Origin: Plantago ovata
Taxonomy: Eukaryota > Streptophyta > Magnoliopsida > Lamiales > Plantaginaceae
Assembly (NCBI GenBank): GCA_028274465.1
Contig: CM051456.1
Coordinates: 92,428,753 to 92,492,752 of the forward strand
Reading direction: 5' to 3'
DNA length: 64,000 nucleotides
Part shown: piece after piece, positions 24,057-34,985 of the stretch
Layout: the number at the start of each line of letters is the position of its first letter
Numbering within the stretch: position 1 is the first letter of the stretch
Program-made: the position numbers and the translations under genes
The notes under the pieces: model-generated
Databases searched by the model: none
What the model saw: only the letters and a program-made list of their open reading frames with translations
Told to the model about the DNA's origin: nothing

Positions 24057-24407
24057 AAGCAAATTCTTCACAAAAAGGAATCCTCCATCCAAGCTCGAGA
24101 GAAACAACAAAGCAGGTTAGAGCTCCGTCTGGGCAGTTATATATAGCATCATCGGGGCCCGGAGCAATGAGTTCAATATCATCATGAATATTGAACTTCT
24201 TACGGAGCACGGGAAGTTGTTTTTCTGTCACTTTAGATTTAATGGTGGGTATCCATCCTTCGTCATTAGTTTCATGGGCGACACTAAACAGGTGAATATC
24301 ATCTCGGAGCCGTTCATAACGCTTTCGAAGAGCCGATTCAAGATGATCGGGTACGGGAAAAACTGAACCACGGAATTCCCGTACTTCACCTTCCAAAGGT
24401 TGTCCGA
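24057..24407 (-). pseudogene. Antisense ORF of Retand, central fragment
   Basis: Open along its whole length on the minus strand. It contains LESALRKRYERLRDDIHLF and, near the end, TCFVVSLELGWRIPFCEEF. The latter resembles the GLRLPF region of the plant putative gypsy-type transposon domain (Transposase_28-like). The frame continues rightwards (its upstream side) across the LTR at 24413-25816 and leftwards into 14032-13740 across the copia element. The function of this domain is unknown. Confidence 0.6.
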
Positions 24408-24412
24408 CCTCA
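24408..24412 (+). repeat. LTR A target-site duplication, left
   Basis: CCTCA, repeated at 25817-25821. Confidence 0.9.
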
Positions 24413-25816
24413 TGATGACAGTGTTTTTTACACTTTCATTCGATTCTTTTTCACCAATTTAGCTATCCTCTTGTATGCATTTTAGTGCATTTTGTTAGAA
24501 TAGTGTCACGTTTCCATTTTCTTTGTTATTTTTAGGGTTTAGGTGAAAGTCGCACTTTTGGACATGAATCATGGCGAAACATTGAAGTTTTGGTGCAACG
24601 AGATCACCCGTGGTGTGTCAAGGAGTACCGGGACGTGTTTCCAGGCCAAAAGACCAAGTTTCGGAGCTTAAAGTCGTGCCAAAGACCAAAAGTTGAAGAC
24701 TTGGAGGAAGAAAAGCACGGGCAACTCTCTGCCCGTGCCAGGCGCACCGCCTGGCACACCAGGCGGTCAGCCTGGTGCCAGGCGCACCGCCTGGTACCAG
24801 GCGGTCCGCCTGGGAGCTTTACGGGGCAGATATATATATTTTATAAAAGTTGTGAATTTTCATATCTTCATTCATACTTTTGCAGACATAAACCCTAGAG
24901 CTTGTTCTGGGTTTTCTTTGACTTAGAACTACTTTTCTTAGCGATTTGGAGCATCAAAGTAAAGATTCGGACATCTATTGATCTCACCTTGCTAGATCTT
25001 TGTGAGTTTAGCAATTCACTGGAGATTGACAACCCTCAGTGGTAACTTTGTATCTCACTATTTTTGCTATCTATCTTTCAATTCAACCATGTTTTCATCT
25101 ATGATTGCTATTGTTGATTACGTTTTTGATATGAGTAGCTAAATATCTAGTTGGTGATAGTATGTAAATTCGTAGCTAGGGTTCATATTGTGCATGATTG
25201 AGTTTCTGAATCTTTTACTTGTAGATTTGTGATATTCGAATTGTTGATCCGACTAAGCCAACTATCTTCGTATAAAAGTGTTAGAAACACTAGGACAATT
25301 CAAGATCATCGTTTTCAGTATTTACAATTATCAAGTACTTCTTGCACTAAGCCTGACGACCTTAGCCAAGTATTAGTATAGATAAGAGCTTTCAAAATAC
25401 ATGTCAAAACCTGTCTTTTGGTGTTTGTTCTAATCGAGCGTTCTGGGTGGAAACCTTGCGACAGTATCCTCTCTAAATAGAGAGTTGTCTGATACGGTGT
25501 AAACAATTCCCACAACAAGATCTGTTCGAATTACTTTTAAAGCAGTACGTGTTGCACTTTCATGCATAATTAGAACCCGATGCTTAGAATGAGCATTACT
25601 ATCACCAGCTCTCATCATATATTGTTAAGTAAGTCTAGTTAAATTCGTTTCCTGAATTTCCATAGTAGTTATTGTAGTTAAAGCTAGTTAAGTCCTTAGA
25701 GATCGACACTCGAGGTAATCTTACCTCTGCACTACGTGTTTTGTGTAGTTGTGAGTTGCCCTTTGGCTTTTAAACAATTTCATTTGATTGTCCGAGTCTG
25801 AAAATCTCGTTCATCA
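24413..25816 (+). mobile_element. Athila-type solo LTR (LTR A)
   Basis: 1404 bp from TGATGACAGTG to CTCGTTCATCA, flanked by TSD CCTCA on both sides with no internal region, so it is a solo LTR. It carries a hairpin array (24715-24817) directly before a TATATATATATT box (24830-24840). It is a diverged relative of LTRs B to E in this window and differs diagnostically from LTR C near both ends. Confidence 0.9.
24715..24817 (+). repeat. GC hairpin array upstream of the TATA box, LTR A
   Basis: Successive perfect inverted repeats: GCACGGGCA/TGCCCGTGC (24715-24738, loop 6), GTGCCAGGCG/CGCCTGGCAC (24735-24757, loop CAC), CACCAGGC/GCCTGGTG, CCAGGCG/CGCCTGG and CCAGGCGGTCCGCCTGG (8-bp arms, 1-base centre). 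The TATA box starts 12 bases after the array. Confidence 0.85.
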
Positions 25817-26241
25817 CCTCACCAGGGTTAGCATTGTTTGCTACAGCTACCACGCCATCAACATTCGGAGGATTGTTGCCAGCGGGAATATCATTATACG
25901 GGGCATTTCCATCCGGACCATCAGGTTGGTGAAGATTTTGAGATGCATCATCTCCGGCGCCATCAAAAGGGACGATAGCACAGACCTCCCTAAGAGGAGC
26001 AACTTCATGAATTTGTTCAAGGTTACCCTCATCCGGATCTCTAAAACTTAGCTGTGGATAGGCATGGTCAGGTTCGAGGTCAGCTTCTAAATTAGGATCG
26101 GAAAAACATCTATTATGATGGCCACCGTATCTACAGAGAAGTCGGAGATATGATGGGAGCTCCACCTTACGTCGAGGAGGTTGATAGACTGAAAGACGGC
26201 GGTCGGAAGATGAACCCGGTGATTGATTACGATTAGCTAAA
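25817..26241 (-). pseudogene. Antisense ORF of Retand, N-proximal fragment, copy 1
   Basis: Open on the minus strand over about 140 codons with KVELPSYLRLLCRYGGHHNR and an acidic, Pro/Asn-rich stretch (PDGPDGNAPYNDIPAGNN). It is duplicated at 27508-27932 with roughly ten base differences, most of them changing the amino acid. The duplication arose together with the adjacent LTR. Confidence 0.6.
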
Positions 26242-27507
26242 TGATGACAGTGTTTTTTACACTATCATTCGGGTCTTTTTTTCACCAATTTAGCTATACT
26301 CTTGCATGCATTTTAGTGCATTTTGTTAGAATAGTGTCACGTTTCTATTTCTTTTATTATTTTCAGGTTTTAGGTGAAAATCGCGCTTTTGGATGTAAAT
26401 CATGGCGGAACATTGAAGTTTTGATGCAACAAGATCACCCGTGGTGTGTCGAGGAGTACCGGGACGTGTTTCAAGGCAAAAAGACCAAGTTTCGGAGCTC
26501 AAAACCGTGCAAGGGGCCAAAATCGAGGATCCGGAGGAAGAAATTGGCACGGGCAACTCTCTGCCCGTGCCAGGCGCACCACTGCGTACGCGGCGGTCCG
26601 CCGCGTGTCCAGCGCACCACCGCGTACGGGGTGGTCCGCCAGGGGCCTTCCGACAACAACTATATATATTTCCAAAATCTGCGAATTTTCATATCTTTCA
26701 TCATATTTTTACAGACTTAAACCCTAGAGCTTGTTCTGGGTATATTTTCACTTAGAACCTTTGTATCTTAGCGATTTTGGAGCTAGAGGAGAGATTTGAA
26801 CATCAATTGATCTCACCTTGCTAGATCTTTTGTGAGTTTAGCAATTCACCGGAGATTGACAACCTTTGGTGGTAACTTTGTATCTCACAATTCTGCTATT
26901 TATCTTTCAATTCAACATGTTTTCATTCATCTAGTTGGTGATAGTATGTGAATTCGTAGCTAGGGTTCATATTATGCATGATTGAGTTTCTGAGTCTTTT
27001 ACCTGTTTTATTGATTATATTCGAATCTTTGATCCGACTAAGCCAAACATCTTCGTATAAAAGTGTTAGAAACACTAGGACAATTCATGATCGTCATTTT
27101 CAATATCTTCGATTACAAGTACTGCTTGAACTAAGACTGACAACCTTAGCCAAGTATTAGTATAGATAGGAAGCTTTCAAAATACACGTCTACAAATCTG
27201 TCTTTGGTGTTTGTTAATTCGAATTACTTTTAAGGCAGTACGAGTTGCACTTTCATGCATAATTAGAAGTTGATGCTTAGAACGAGCATACTATCACCAG
27301 CTCTCTCCATATATTGTTAAGTCAAGTTAAGAGAAATTTATTTTCTAAAATTATATATAGTTATTTAGTTAAAGTTAGTTTAGTCCCTAGAGATCGACAC
27401 TCGAGGTCATCTTACCTCTACACTACGTGTTATGTGTAGTTGTGAGTTGCCCTTTGGCTTTTAAACTAATTCATTTGATTGTCCGAGTCTGAAAATCTCG
27501 TTCATCA
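26242..27507 (+). mobile_element. Chimeric Athila-type LTR (LTR B)
   Basis: 1266 bp with CTAAA on its left (26237-26241) and CCTCA on its right (27508-27512), so its two flanks come from two different insertion sites. From its start to about 27432 it follows LTR C; from 27452 to its end it follows LTR A (CCCTTTGGCTTTTAAAC, GTCCGAG, TGAAAATC). It also has a private deletion of about 50 bp near 26930. It carries the hairpin array (26547-26655) before TATATATATT. Confidence 0.85.
26547..26655 (+). repeat. GC hairpin array upstream of the TATA box, LTR B
   Basis: Contains GCACGGGCA/TGCCCGTGC and the perfect odd palindrome ACGCGGCGGTCCGCCGCGT, so the arm differs from LTR A but pairing is kept. 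Confidence 0.8.
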
Positions 27508-27932
27508 CCTCACCAGGGTTAGCATTGTTTGCTACAGCTACCACGCCTTCCACATTCGGAGGATTGTTGCCAGCGGGAATATCATTATCCGGGGCATTTC
27601 CATCCGGACCATCAGGTTGGTGAAGATTTTGAGCTGCATCATCTCGGGCGCCATCAAAAGGGACGATAGCACGGACCTCCCTAAGGGGAGCAACTTCATG
27701 AATTTGTTCAAGGTTACCCTCATCCGGATCTCTAAACCTTAGCTGTGGATAGACATGGTCAGGTTCGAGGTCAGCTTCTAAATTAGGATCGGAAAAACAT
27801 CTATTATGATGGCCACCGTATCTACAGAGAAGTCGGAGATATGAAGGGAGCTCCACCTTACGTCGAGGAGGTTGATAGACTGAAAGACGGCGGTCGGAAG
27901 ATGAACCCGGTGATTGATTACGATTAGCTAAA
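27508..27932 (-). pseudogene. Antisense ORF of Retand, N-proximal fragment, copy 2
   Basis: Second copy of the 425-bp segment at 25817-26241, also open on the minus strand. Its right end is the CTAAA target of the Athila-type element 27933-38995. Removing that element joins it in frame to the N-terminal fragment at 39001-39230. Confidence 0.6.
27928..27932 (+). repeat. Athila element target-site duplication, left
   Basis: CTAAA, repeated at 38996-39000. Confidence 0.9.
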
Positions 27933-29213
27933 TGATGACAGTGTTTTTTACACTATCATTCAGGTCTTTTTTTTCACCAATTTAGCTATCCTCGTGCATG
28001 TATTTTAGTGCATTTTGTTAGAATAGTGTCACGTTTCCATTTCTTTTATTATTTTCAGGTTTTAGGTGAAAATCGCGCTTTTGGATGTAAATCATGGCGG
28101 AACATTGAAGTTTTGATGCAACAAGATCACCCGTGGTGTGTCGAGGAGTACCGGGACGTGTTTCAAGTTAAAAAGACCAAGTTTCGGAGCTCAAAACCGT
28201 GCAAGGGGCCGAAATCGAGGATCCGGAGGAAGAAATTGGCACGGGCAACTCTCTGCCCGTGTCCGGCGCACCACCGCGTACGGGGTGGTCCGCTGGGGGC
28301 CTTCCGACAACAACTATATATATTTTCAAAATCTGCGAATTTTCATATCTTTCATCATATTTTTACAGACTTAAACCCTAGAGCTTGTTCTGGGTATATT
28401 TTCACTTAGAACCTTTGTATCTTAGCGAATTTGGAGCTAGAGGAGAGATTTGGACATCAATTGATCTCACCTTGCTAGATCTTTTGTGAGTTTAGCAATT
28501 CACCGGAGATTGACAACCTTTGGTGGTAACTTTGTATCTCACAATTCTGCTATTTATCTTTCAATTCAACATGTTTTCATTCATTATTGCTTCGATTATG
28601 ATTGTTGATTGTGTTATTGATATGAGTAGCTAAGCATCTAGTTGGTGATAGTATGTGAATTCGTAGCTAGGGTTCATATTATGCATGATTGAGTTTCTGA
28701 GTCTTTTACTTGTTTTATTGATTATATTCGAATCTTTGATCCGACTAAGCCACACATCTTCGTATAAAAGTGTTAGAAACACTAGGACAATTCAAGATCA
28801 TCATTTTCAATATCTTCGATTACAAGTACTGCTTGAACTAAGACTGACAACCTTAGCCAAGTATTAGTATAGATAGGAAGCTTTCAAAATACACGTCTAC
28901 AAATCTTTCTTTGGTGTTTGTTAATTCGAATTACTTTTAAGGCAGTACGAGTTGCACTTTCATGCATAATTAGAAGTTGATGCTTAGGACGAGCATACTA
29001 TCACCAGCTCTCTCCATATATTGTTAAGTCAAGTTAAGATAAATTTGTTTTCTAAAATTATATATAGTTATTTAGTTAAAGTTAGTTTAGTCCCTAGAGA
29101 TCGACACTCGAGGTCATCTTACCTCTGCACTACGTGTTATGTGTAGTTGTGAGTTGCCATTTGGCTAAAAACAAATTTATTTGATTGTTCGAGTCTGACA
29201 ATCTCGTTCATCA
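27933..29213 (+). mobile_element. 5' LTR of the Athila-type element (LTR C)
   Basis: 1281 bp, TGATGACAGTG to CTCGTTCATCA. A hairpin array (28238-28300) precedes the TATA box (ACTATATATATTTTC, about 28313-28327). Confidence 0.9.
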
Positions 29214-29216
29214 AAT

Positions 29217-29234
29217 TGGCACCGTTGCCGGGGA
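29217..29234 (+). promoter_or_regulatory. Primer-binding site of the Athila-type element
   Basis: TGGCACCGTTGCCGGGGA matches the Asp-tRNA complement used by Athila elements (TGGCGCCGTTGCCGGGGA) with one G-to-A change. Confidence 0.85.
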
Positions 29235-29396
29235 CTATAACTCCTTTTTACTTTTTAGCTTGTTTATATTTTTGGCATTCAATTTCCAGGATAAAGTGAT
29301 CTAGTTGTCTAGTTTAGAAGTTGAGTTCCAAATTTTGGTCAGAACTAACGAGACTGATTTTTGGTTGTGAGTTACTCCTTTCCCAGATATCCAGGT

Positions 29397-30557
29397 ATGA
29401 CATCCATGAGGGCTCGCATGACCCCACAATTCTCGCAGGTTAGGAGAGGATCAGCTAAATACTTGGAGGATGAGCTAACGGGGTATGAGGTGACAAGTTC
29501 CGTGGTAAGGAACATACCAAGGTTTGAGGAAGGAGCAGGGATGAATCCACTGAGTTTTATTCGATCCTATGAGGAGGAAATAGCCATAATTCCAGCTAAG
29601 GGGTTTACGGAGGACCAAATATGCAGGAAATTATTTTCTTTCGCCTTGGGGTATGAACCAAGACTTTGGATTATAAGGTTGGCCCCGGGATCACTGAGGA
29701 CTTGGGACCAAGTAGTGGAGGAGTTCTTGGCGCGATTTATGCCCTACCAAGAGACAATGGCCTTGCGAGGAAGGATTGAACACTTCAAGCAAGGAGAGGA
29801 TGAGCGATTTTGTGACACCTACGATCGGTTTGAGAAGTATAAACGAGAGTGCCCCCATCACCGTTTCGACGATGGGGAGTTGATTTGGCATTTTGTTGGT
29901 AGGTTACGCGATGAGGTCAGGCTTAGAGTGTATGGGTTGTGCGGAGAATTGGAAGATTGCACGGTTCAAGAGGCAGAAAAAGTCTTCCGTAAGAACGCCA
30001 GAGGATCCGCACAGTCTGAGAGAATAACACCAAGTCACATCGCCAGTGAGAGGCTAGACCGAGGTGGAACTGAAAGCTTATCTGAGGAGTTTCGAGAAGA
30101 TGATATTAGTGAGGAAGATGAACTTGCAATCTATGCAGGAATTAAAGCCACTGAGAGTTTATTTGAAATCGCACATGCAAGACAAGTTGAACAGAACCTC
30201 CGTATAGCACATGTTTTTGAGGGAGTAGCAGTAACTGAGCGACTAATGGAGGAAGTCAGTTTGTTAGAGTGTGAAGTGGTGGAAGAAATCAATGCACAAG
30301 AATTCGGAGACAAAAATCCAGGGGACGCCTCATTGGAAGTGAGGGGCGGTCCGCCTGGTGTGGGGGGCGGTGCGCCCCCCATGGGCAGAACACAGGCGAA
30401 CCCCCTGCCACTCCCAGGCGCACCGCCGGGAGTGGGGGCGGTCCGCCGCGCAGTTCCAGTGAGTGAGGCCCCCCACTGGCCACCCCAGGTGGTCCGCCGG
30501 GAGTGGAGGGCGTACCGTCGCGTACCGCCAGGGAGCTGGACGACCCCAGCTCCCTGA
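29397..30557 (+). CDS. Athila-type gag
   Basis: A single open frame of about 386 residues. I place the start at 29397 (MTSMRARMTPQF), where the related element at 61681 also starts; an upstream in-frame ATG exists at 29361. The Retrotrans_gag core lies at roughly residues 55-190 (NPLSFIRSYEEE, WDQVVEEFLARFMPYQETMALR, CPHHRFDDGELIWHFVGRL). No CCHC knuckle is visible. The last 70 residues (from about 30340) are translated from a GC-rich hairpin array and read as a Gly/Pro/Arg-rich tail (VRGGPPGVGGGAPP). This tail looks like insertion of structured DNA more than a conserved domain. The protein would form the particle in a working relative. Confidence 0.8.
   Translation: MTSMRARMTPQFSQVRRGSAKYLEDELTGYEVTSSVVRNIPRFEEGAGMNPLSFIRSYEEEIAIIPAKGFTEDQICRKLFSFALGYEPRLWIIRLAPGSLRTWDQVVEEFLARFMPYQETMALRGRIEHFKQGEDERFCDTYDRFEKYKRECPHHRFDDGELIWHFVGRLRDEVRLRVYGLCGELEDCTVQEAEKVFRKNARGSAQSERITPSHIASERLDRGGTESLSEEFREDDISEEDELAIYAGIKATESLFEIAHARQVEQNLRIAHVFEGVAVTERLMEEVSLLECEVVEEINAQEFGDKNPGDASLEVRGGPPGVGGGAPPMGRTQANPLPLPGAPPGVGAVRRAVPVSEAPHWPPQVVRREWRAYRRVPPGSWTTPAP
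30336..30556 (+). repeat. GC hairpin array inside gag
   Basis: Includes GGGGGGCG/CGCCCCCC around a GTG loop (about 30362-30380) and GGAGCTGG/CCAGCTCC (about 30532-30553). It translates as low-complexity sequence. The related element at 62640-62830 has a comparable array in the same place. Confidence 0.75.
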
Positions 30558-31475
30558 TTTCAACCGTCTTAATTAGATGATCTTCATGATCCGGGGCCTA
30601 TTCCAGCGGTTACCACCGAGGTCCCTGAGTTCGAGGAAGTAAACCTACTCCTCCGTAGTGGGAAGGTAACTAAAATTTCTAATTTTGTACGTCCTAAACA
30701 TGTTAAATCTACTGTGACTAACAATGCAGGGACAAGCAAGGAGAATGAAGTAGGTGAAGGGTCAACAGACCCTCAAGTGCAAGACAATGCACCCCGCACA
30801 TCTGAAGACGGCGACAACGATGGGGAAAAGGGGGACACACCCAATATCGAGGAGGGACTTCATAAGTCTCCCAACCCTTATGTGCCCCCAAAACCTCACA
30901 TGCCATTCCCTAGTAGGATCAAGCCAACCAAGAAAGATATACAGGAGTCACCGCTATTCAAGCGCCTCTCTAAAGTCGAAGTTAATGTTCCCCTATTGGA
31001 GCTCATCCAGAATGTTCCAGCCTATACGAAGTTCTTTCGGGAGGTGAAGAGCAACAAAAAGATTGCACTAGGGGGAGACGAAACCGGTATGGAGACGGTA
31101 AATTCTATAGCGAGGCTTCCCGTGAAGCAAAGAGACCCAGGGAGCTTCATCATAGATATTACCATGGGGAATGGAAGGTCCACCAAGGCCATGCTCGACT
31201 TAGGCGCTAGCATCAACCTGATGCCCTTCTCAGTATACAAAGCCCTAGACCTTGGGGAAATGCAGCCAACCGAGATGGTTGTACAGATGGCAGACCAAAG
31301 CGTGAAACGTCCTGAGCGAATAATTGAGGATGTCCTAGTAAAGGTAGACAAACTAATAATTCCTGCAGATTTTGTAGTGATGAAGTCAGCCGAGGAAGGA
31401 AAGAACATGTCCGCGAACACGTGGTACTGCTTGGAAGACCATTCATGGCCACTACCAATACATGCCTTGAACTAA
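30558..31475 (+). pseudogene. Athila-type protease region, frame 1
   Basis: Opens after the gag stop; the clear part starts near 30714. It contains the conserved Athila stretch PYVPPKPHMPFPSRIKP, KRLSKVEVNVPLLELIQNVPAYTKFFRE, and the protease active site MLDLGASINLMPFSVY at about 31190-31235 (D-L-G-A-S form). The frame is lost near 31405 and the VLLGRPFMATTNTCLEL end of the protease continues at 31421 in the next frame. A one-base indel explains the break. Confidence 0.8.
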
Positions 31476-32262
31476 AAGGCAAGAAAATCACCATGGAGGT
31501 AATGGGTGAGAAAATTGAATTGGTAGGATGTAGTATAGTTGATAAAGAAGTTATAGAAGAATTGAAGTTTATTGATTGCTATGATTCTGTGATTTCTGAA
31601 TTTGACCATTGCCATGATAATATTGAACCTCTTGAAGAGGCACTAACCATGCAGGTGGAGACTTGTTACATGTCTGAGGAAGCAAGGAAACTAGTCGAGA
31701 TAATGGATGGCACACCCGAAATCCCATTCGGAGAAGAAGTCCTTGAATCCATAGAGGAAGAAGAGGGAGATAACCGACTTCCAGAAGAGCCTAGCTTAGA
31801 ACTAAAACCCCTTCCTGGGCACCTTAAGTATGTGTACTTAGGGGAAAATGGGAAAAAGCCTGTAATAATTTCTTCACACCTATCTAGCATAGAAGAAGGT
31901 AGGCTAGTCCAATTCCTGAAGGAAAATTCTGCAGCCATGGGATGGGGAATTAGTGACATTAAGGGGATAAGCCCTACACGGTGTGTGCAGAATATCACTC
32001 TAGAACAAGATGCCAAACCCGTTAGGCAACCTCAGCGTAGGATAAACCCAGCCATGCAAGAAGTCGTGAAGAAGGAGGTGATTAAGTTGCTAGATGCCGA
32101 TATGATCTATCCCATTCCTGATAGTAGGTGGGTAAGCCCAGTACACGTTGTGCCTAAGAAATCGGGGATTACGGTAGAAGAGAATGAGAAGGGAGAGCTA
32201 GTGCCAGTGAGGAAAACCACATGGTGGGGATGTGCATTGACTATAGGAGATTAAATGCCGCC
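31421..32262 (+). pseudogene. Athila-type protease end and RT N-terminus
   Basis: Runs from LLGRPFMATTNTCLE through the connector (LPGHLKYVYLGENGKKPVIIS) to the RT start (DAKPVRQPQRRINPAMQEVVKKEV, WVSPVHVVPKKSG). A frameshift precedes 32254. At 32262 the solo LTR interrupts; the RT frame resumes at 33467 or 33472, depending on which TSD copy is counted. Confidence 0.8.
32258..32262 (+). repeat. Solo LTR target-site duplication, left
   Basis: CCGCC, repeated at 33467-33471. Confidence 0.9.
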
Positions 32263-33466
32263 TGATGAATCGGAATTTGTCAGATTTTAATTAATCAAAT
32301 AAATTTGTATTTAGTCAAAGGCAATTTACAATTACAACGAAAACCGTAGTGTAGCAGTAAAATAACCTCGAGTGTCGATCTCTAAGGAGTATAACTAGCT
32401 TTATCTAATCTAACTTAAAATATAAAATCAACAGACGACTTAGCACAGGTTTTTCTTATCAAGATAATGGAGGTTAGTGATGGTATGATCATTCAAAGTA
32501 TAGCAGGTTAATAATCATGCATGAAGTACCCGATCGTTTTGCATAGAGATCTTTGATCAATGAATTGTCCTATTGTGTTCCGTTATTATTCAACACTACG
32601 AAGATAGAGGTTTTAGATAGATAAAAAAAATAAAGCAATAACTCAAAGTCTGATTCGCTTTACCGCCATCAGCATAATTATTAACCCTTCGCTAAGAAAT
32701 CACATACTATCACCAACGATAGATTTAGCTACTCATAGATGTCATGCAATCAACAGAAATCATAGCAAGATTGAAAGAAAACATGTTGAAAGATAAATAA
32801 ATATAAATAGAAAAACTGTAAGATACAATGTTACCGAAGGTTGTCAATCTCCGAAGAATCGCGATCTCACAAGCTCCAAAACGATAAGAAAAAGCGTCTC
32901 CTATGCTAAGAATTCCCAGAACAGGCTCTGGAGAATTCCTACCTAAAACTAATGAGAAAGGTGAGAAAAAAGGTCTGAGAAAGTGTGAAAAACGGAGAAA
33001 ACTGAGCAACTATATATAGGGGTTCGGACGGTGTGGGGCGATTTGCCCCACACACCGGACGAATCGCCTGGTGTGGGGCGAACCTCCCCAGGTCCCGGGC
33101 GAATCGCCCGGGAGGTCCAGTCGGCAGGTGACGCGTTTTCGACGCGTTTTTGGATTTCTTTTCCTTTTCGGACTCGATTTTTACCTTCTAGTGACCTTTT
33201 AGCCTTCAGACTCGACCCCTAGACTTCAAATCCTATCCGGAATCTTCTAGATACTCCAAAAATGCCTTCGGAACACCAATTCCTCATTCACTTAAATATA
33301 ATTGCCCGGAAAACCTCATTTTTCACCCAAAACCTGTAAAATACAAACTAAAGGGAAACGTGACACTATTCTAATAAAATGCACTAAAATATAGCTAAAT
33401 TAACATAGAGGATAGCTAAATTGGTGAAAAAAGACTCGAATGAAAGTGTAAAATACACGTTCATCA
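32263..33466 (-). mobile_element. Athila-like solo LTR, reverse orientation, in RT
   Basis: 1204 bp. On the minus strand it starts TGATGAACGTGTATTTTACAC and ends GACAAATTCCGATTCATCA, with TSD CCGCC. It belongs to the same sequence group as the LTRs of the element at 47685-55749. Its minus-strand TATA box (CCTATATATAGTTG) lies at about 33008-33020, next to a hairpin array at 33030-33120. Confidence 0.88.
33030..33120 (-). repeat. GC hairpin array upstream of the TATA box, solo LTR
   Basis: Contains GTGTGGGGCGATTTGCCCCACAC-type units: arms GTGTGGGGC/GCCCCACAC around a short loop, and CCCGGGCGAATCGCCCGGG (arms CCCGGGCG/CGCCCGGG, loop AAT). It is upstream of the TATA box in the LTR's own orientation. 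Confidence 0.8.
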
Positions 33467-34317
33467 CCGCCACAAAGAAAGATCACTTCCCTCTCCCATT
33501 TATTGATGACATGCTAAACCGCCTCGCGGGGCGGAAATTTTATTGTTTTCTTGATGGCTTGTCAGGTTTCTATCAAATTCCGATTGCGCCAGAGGATCAG
33601 GAGAAGACTACATTCACTTGCCCTTTCGGAACGTTTGCTTATAGGAGAATGCCATTTGGACTATGTAACGCCCCCGCCACTTTTCAAAGGTGCATGCTTT
33701 CTGTTTTTTCTGATATGGTGACTAAGTTTGTTGAGGTTTTCATGGATTATTTTTTCCTCTTTGGTGATTCTTTTGATGAATGCTTGCATAGATTAGATCT
33801 TGTTCTCAAAAGGTGTATCGAATGCAATTTAACTCTAAGTTGGGAGAAAAGTCATTACATGGTTAGGGAAGGCATTGTTCTAGGACATGTGGTCTCCGAA
33901 AGGGGGATCGAAGTAGATAAGGCAAAGATAGAAATAATTGAGAAGCTTCCCCCACCCACTTGTGTCAAAGAACTTCAGTCTTTTCTTGTTCATGTAGGAT
34001 TCCATAGGAGGTTTATCAAAGATTTTTCGAAAATTGCAAAACCATTAAGCAACTTACTTGCAAAAGATGTGATTTTCCATTTTAACAAAGATTGCTTAGA
34101 AGACTTTAACACACTTAAGGCAAGATTAATCACTGCTCCTATAGTAGTGCCACCTAATTGGAAACTTCATTTCGAGATAATGTGTGATGCCTCAAATTTT
34201 GCTATGGGGGCAGTCTTATGCCAAAAGGTAGACAAACAGTATCGTGTGATTTACTATGTTAGTAAGACCCTAGACTCAACTCAAGTTAACTATACAACTA
34301 CTGAAAAAGAATTTTAG
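33467..34317 (+). pseudogene. Athila-type reverse transcriptase with altered active site
   Basis: RT palm continues: HFPLPFIDDMLNRLAG, FLDGLSGFYQIPIAPED (first catalytic Asp present), FGTFAYRRMPFGLCNAPATFQRCM. The active-site box, normally FMDDF, reads FMDYF, so the second catalytic Asp is Tyr. The RT/RNase H connection (SHYMVREGIVLGHVVSERGIE and the FSKIAKPLSNLL region) follows, then RNase H begins at about 34180 (IMCDASNFAMGAVLCQ). The frame breaks at 34315 by a small deletion in the EKELLAV motif. Confidence 0.85.
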
Positions 34318-34985
34318 CTGTTGTCTTTGCTTTACAAAAGTTTAGGTCTTATTTGTTAGGACACCCTGTGAATGTCCACACTGATCATGCTGCTTTAAGA
34401 CATTTAATAGCTAAACAAGATTCTAAGCCAAGATTAATCCGTTGGGTCTTACTGTTACAAGACTTTGATTTGACCATAGTGGATAGGGCTGGTAAAGAAA
34501 ATCACATAGCTGATCACTTGTCTAGAATTCCAAATAACCCCGCAGATGAAATTCCTGTTAATGAGGACCTCCCCGATGAACACTTTATGAGAGTAGATGA
34601 AGAGCCATGGTATGATGATATTGTGAATTATTTGGTTACGGGTATTTGCCCAACTAACTACTCAGTCTCCGATAGGAGAGCACTCTCAAAACAATTCAGG
34701 TTTTACATATGGGATGATCCGAACCTTCTTAGAGAAGGGGCTGATGGAATCTTGAGGAGGTGTTTTCCACAGGGAGAACAACGAAGTGTACTGAGTCACT
34801 GTCATGAGATTCAGTGCGGCGGACATTACAGTGGGGATAAAACAGCCCGTAAGGTGTTACAAGCAGGATTTTTCTGGCCATCCTTGCACCGAGATGCGAG
34901 AGAATTTGTGAAGAATTGTGACCCATGTCAGCGAGAGGGAATATCGGCAAGAAGCAAGAAATGCCCCAGCAAGGGAATCTCGTAG
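34318..34985 (+). pseudogene. Athila-type RNase H end and integrase zinc finger
   Basis: RNase H continues ([39 protein letters not shown]). The integrase N-terminal HHCC domain follows at about 34795-34935: [22 protein letters not shown] with CDPCQ at its end. A frameshift at about 34960 moves the rest to the frame of 34925-35902. Confidence 0.85.

Noticed and set aside
24590-24926. Frames with Ala/Arg/Gly-rich tails over the hairpin arrays (also 26446-26755, 28008-28409, 37938-38330, 60400-60753).
   Set aside because: Present in several frames of the same LTR array; they are readings of the GC hairpins and not proteins.
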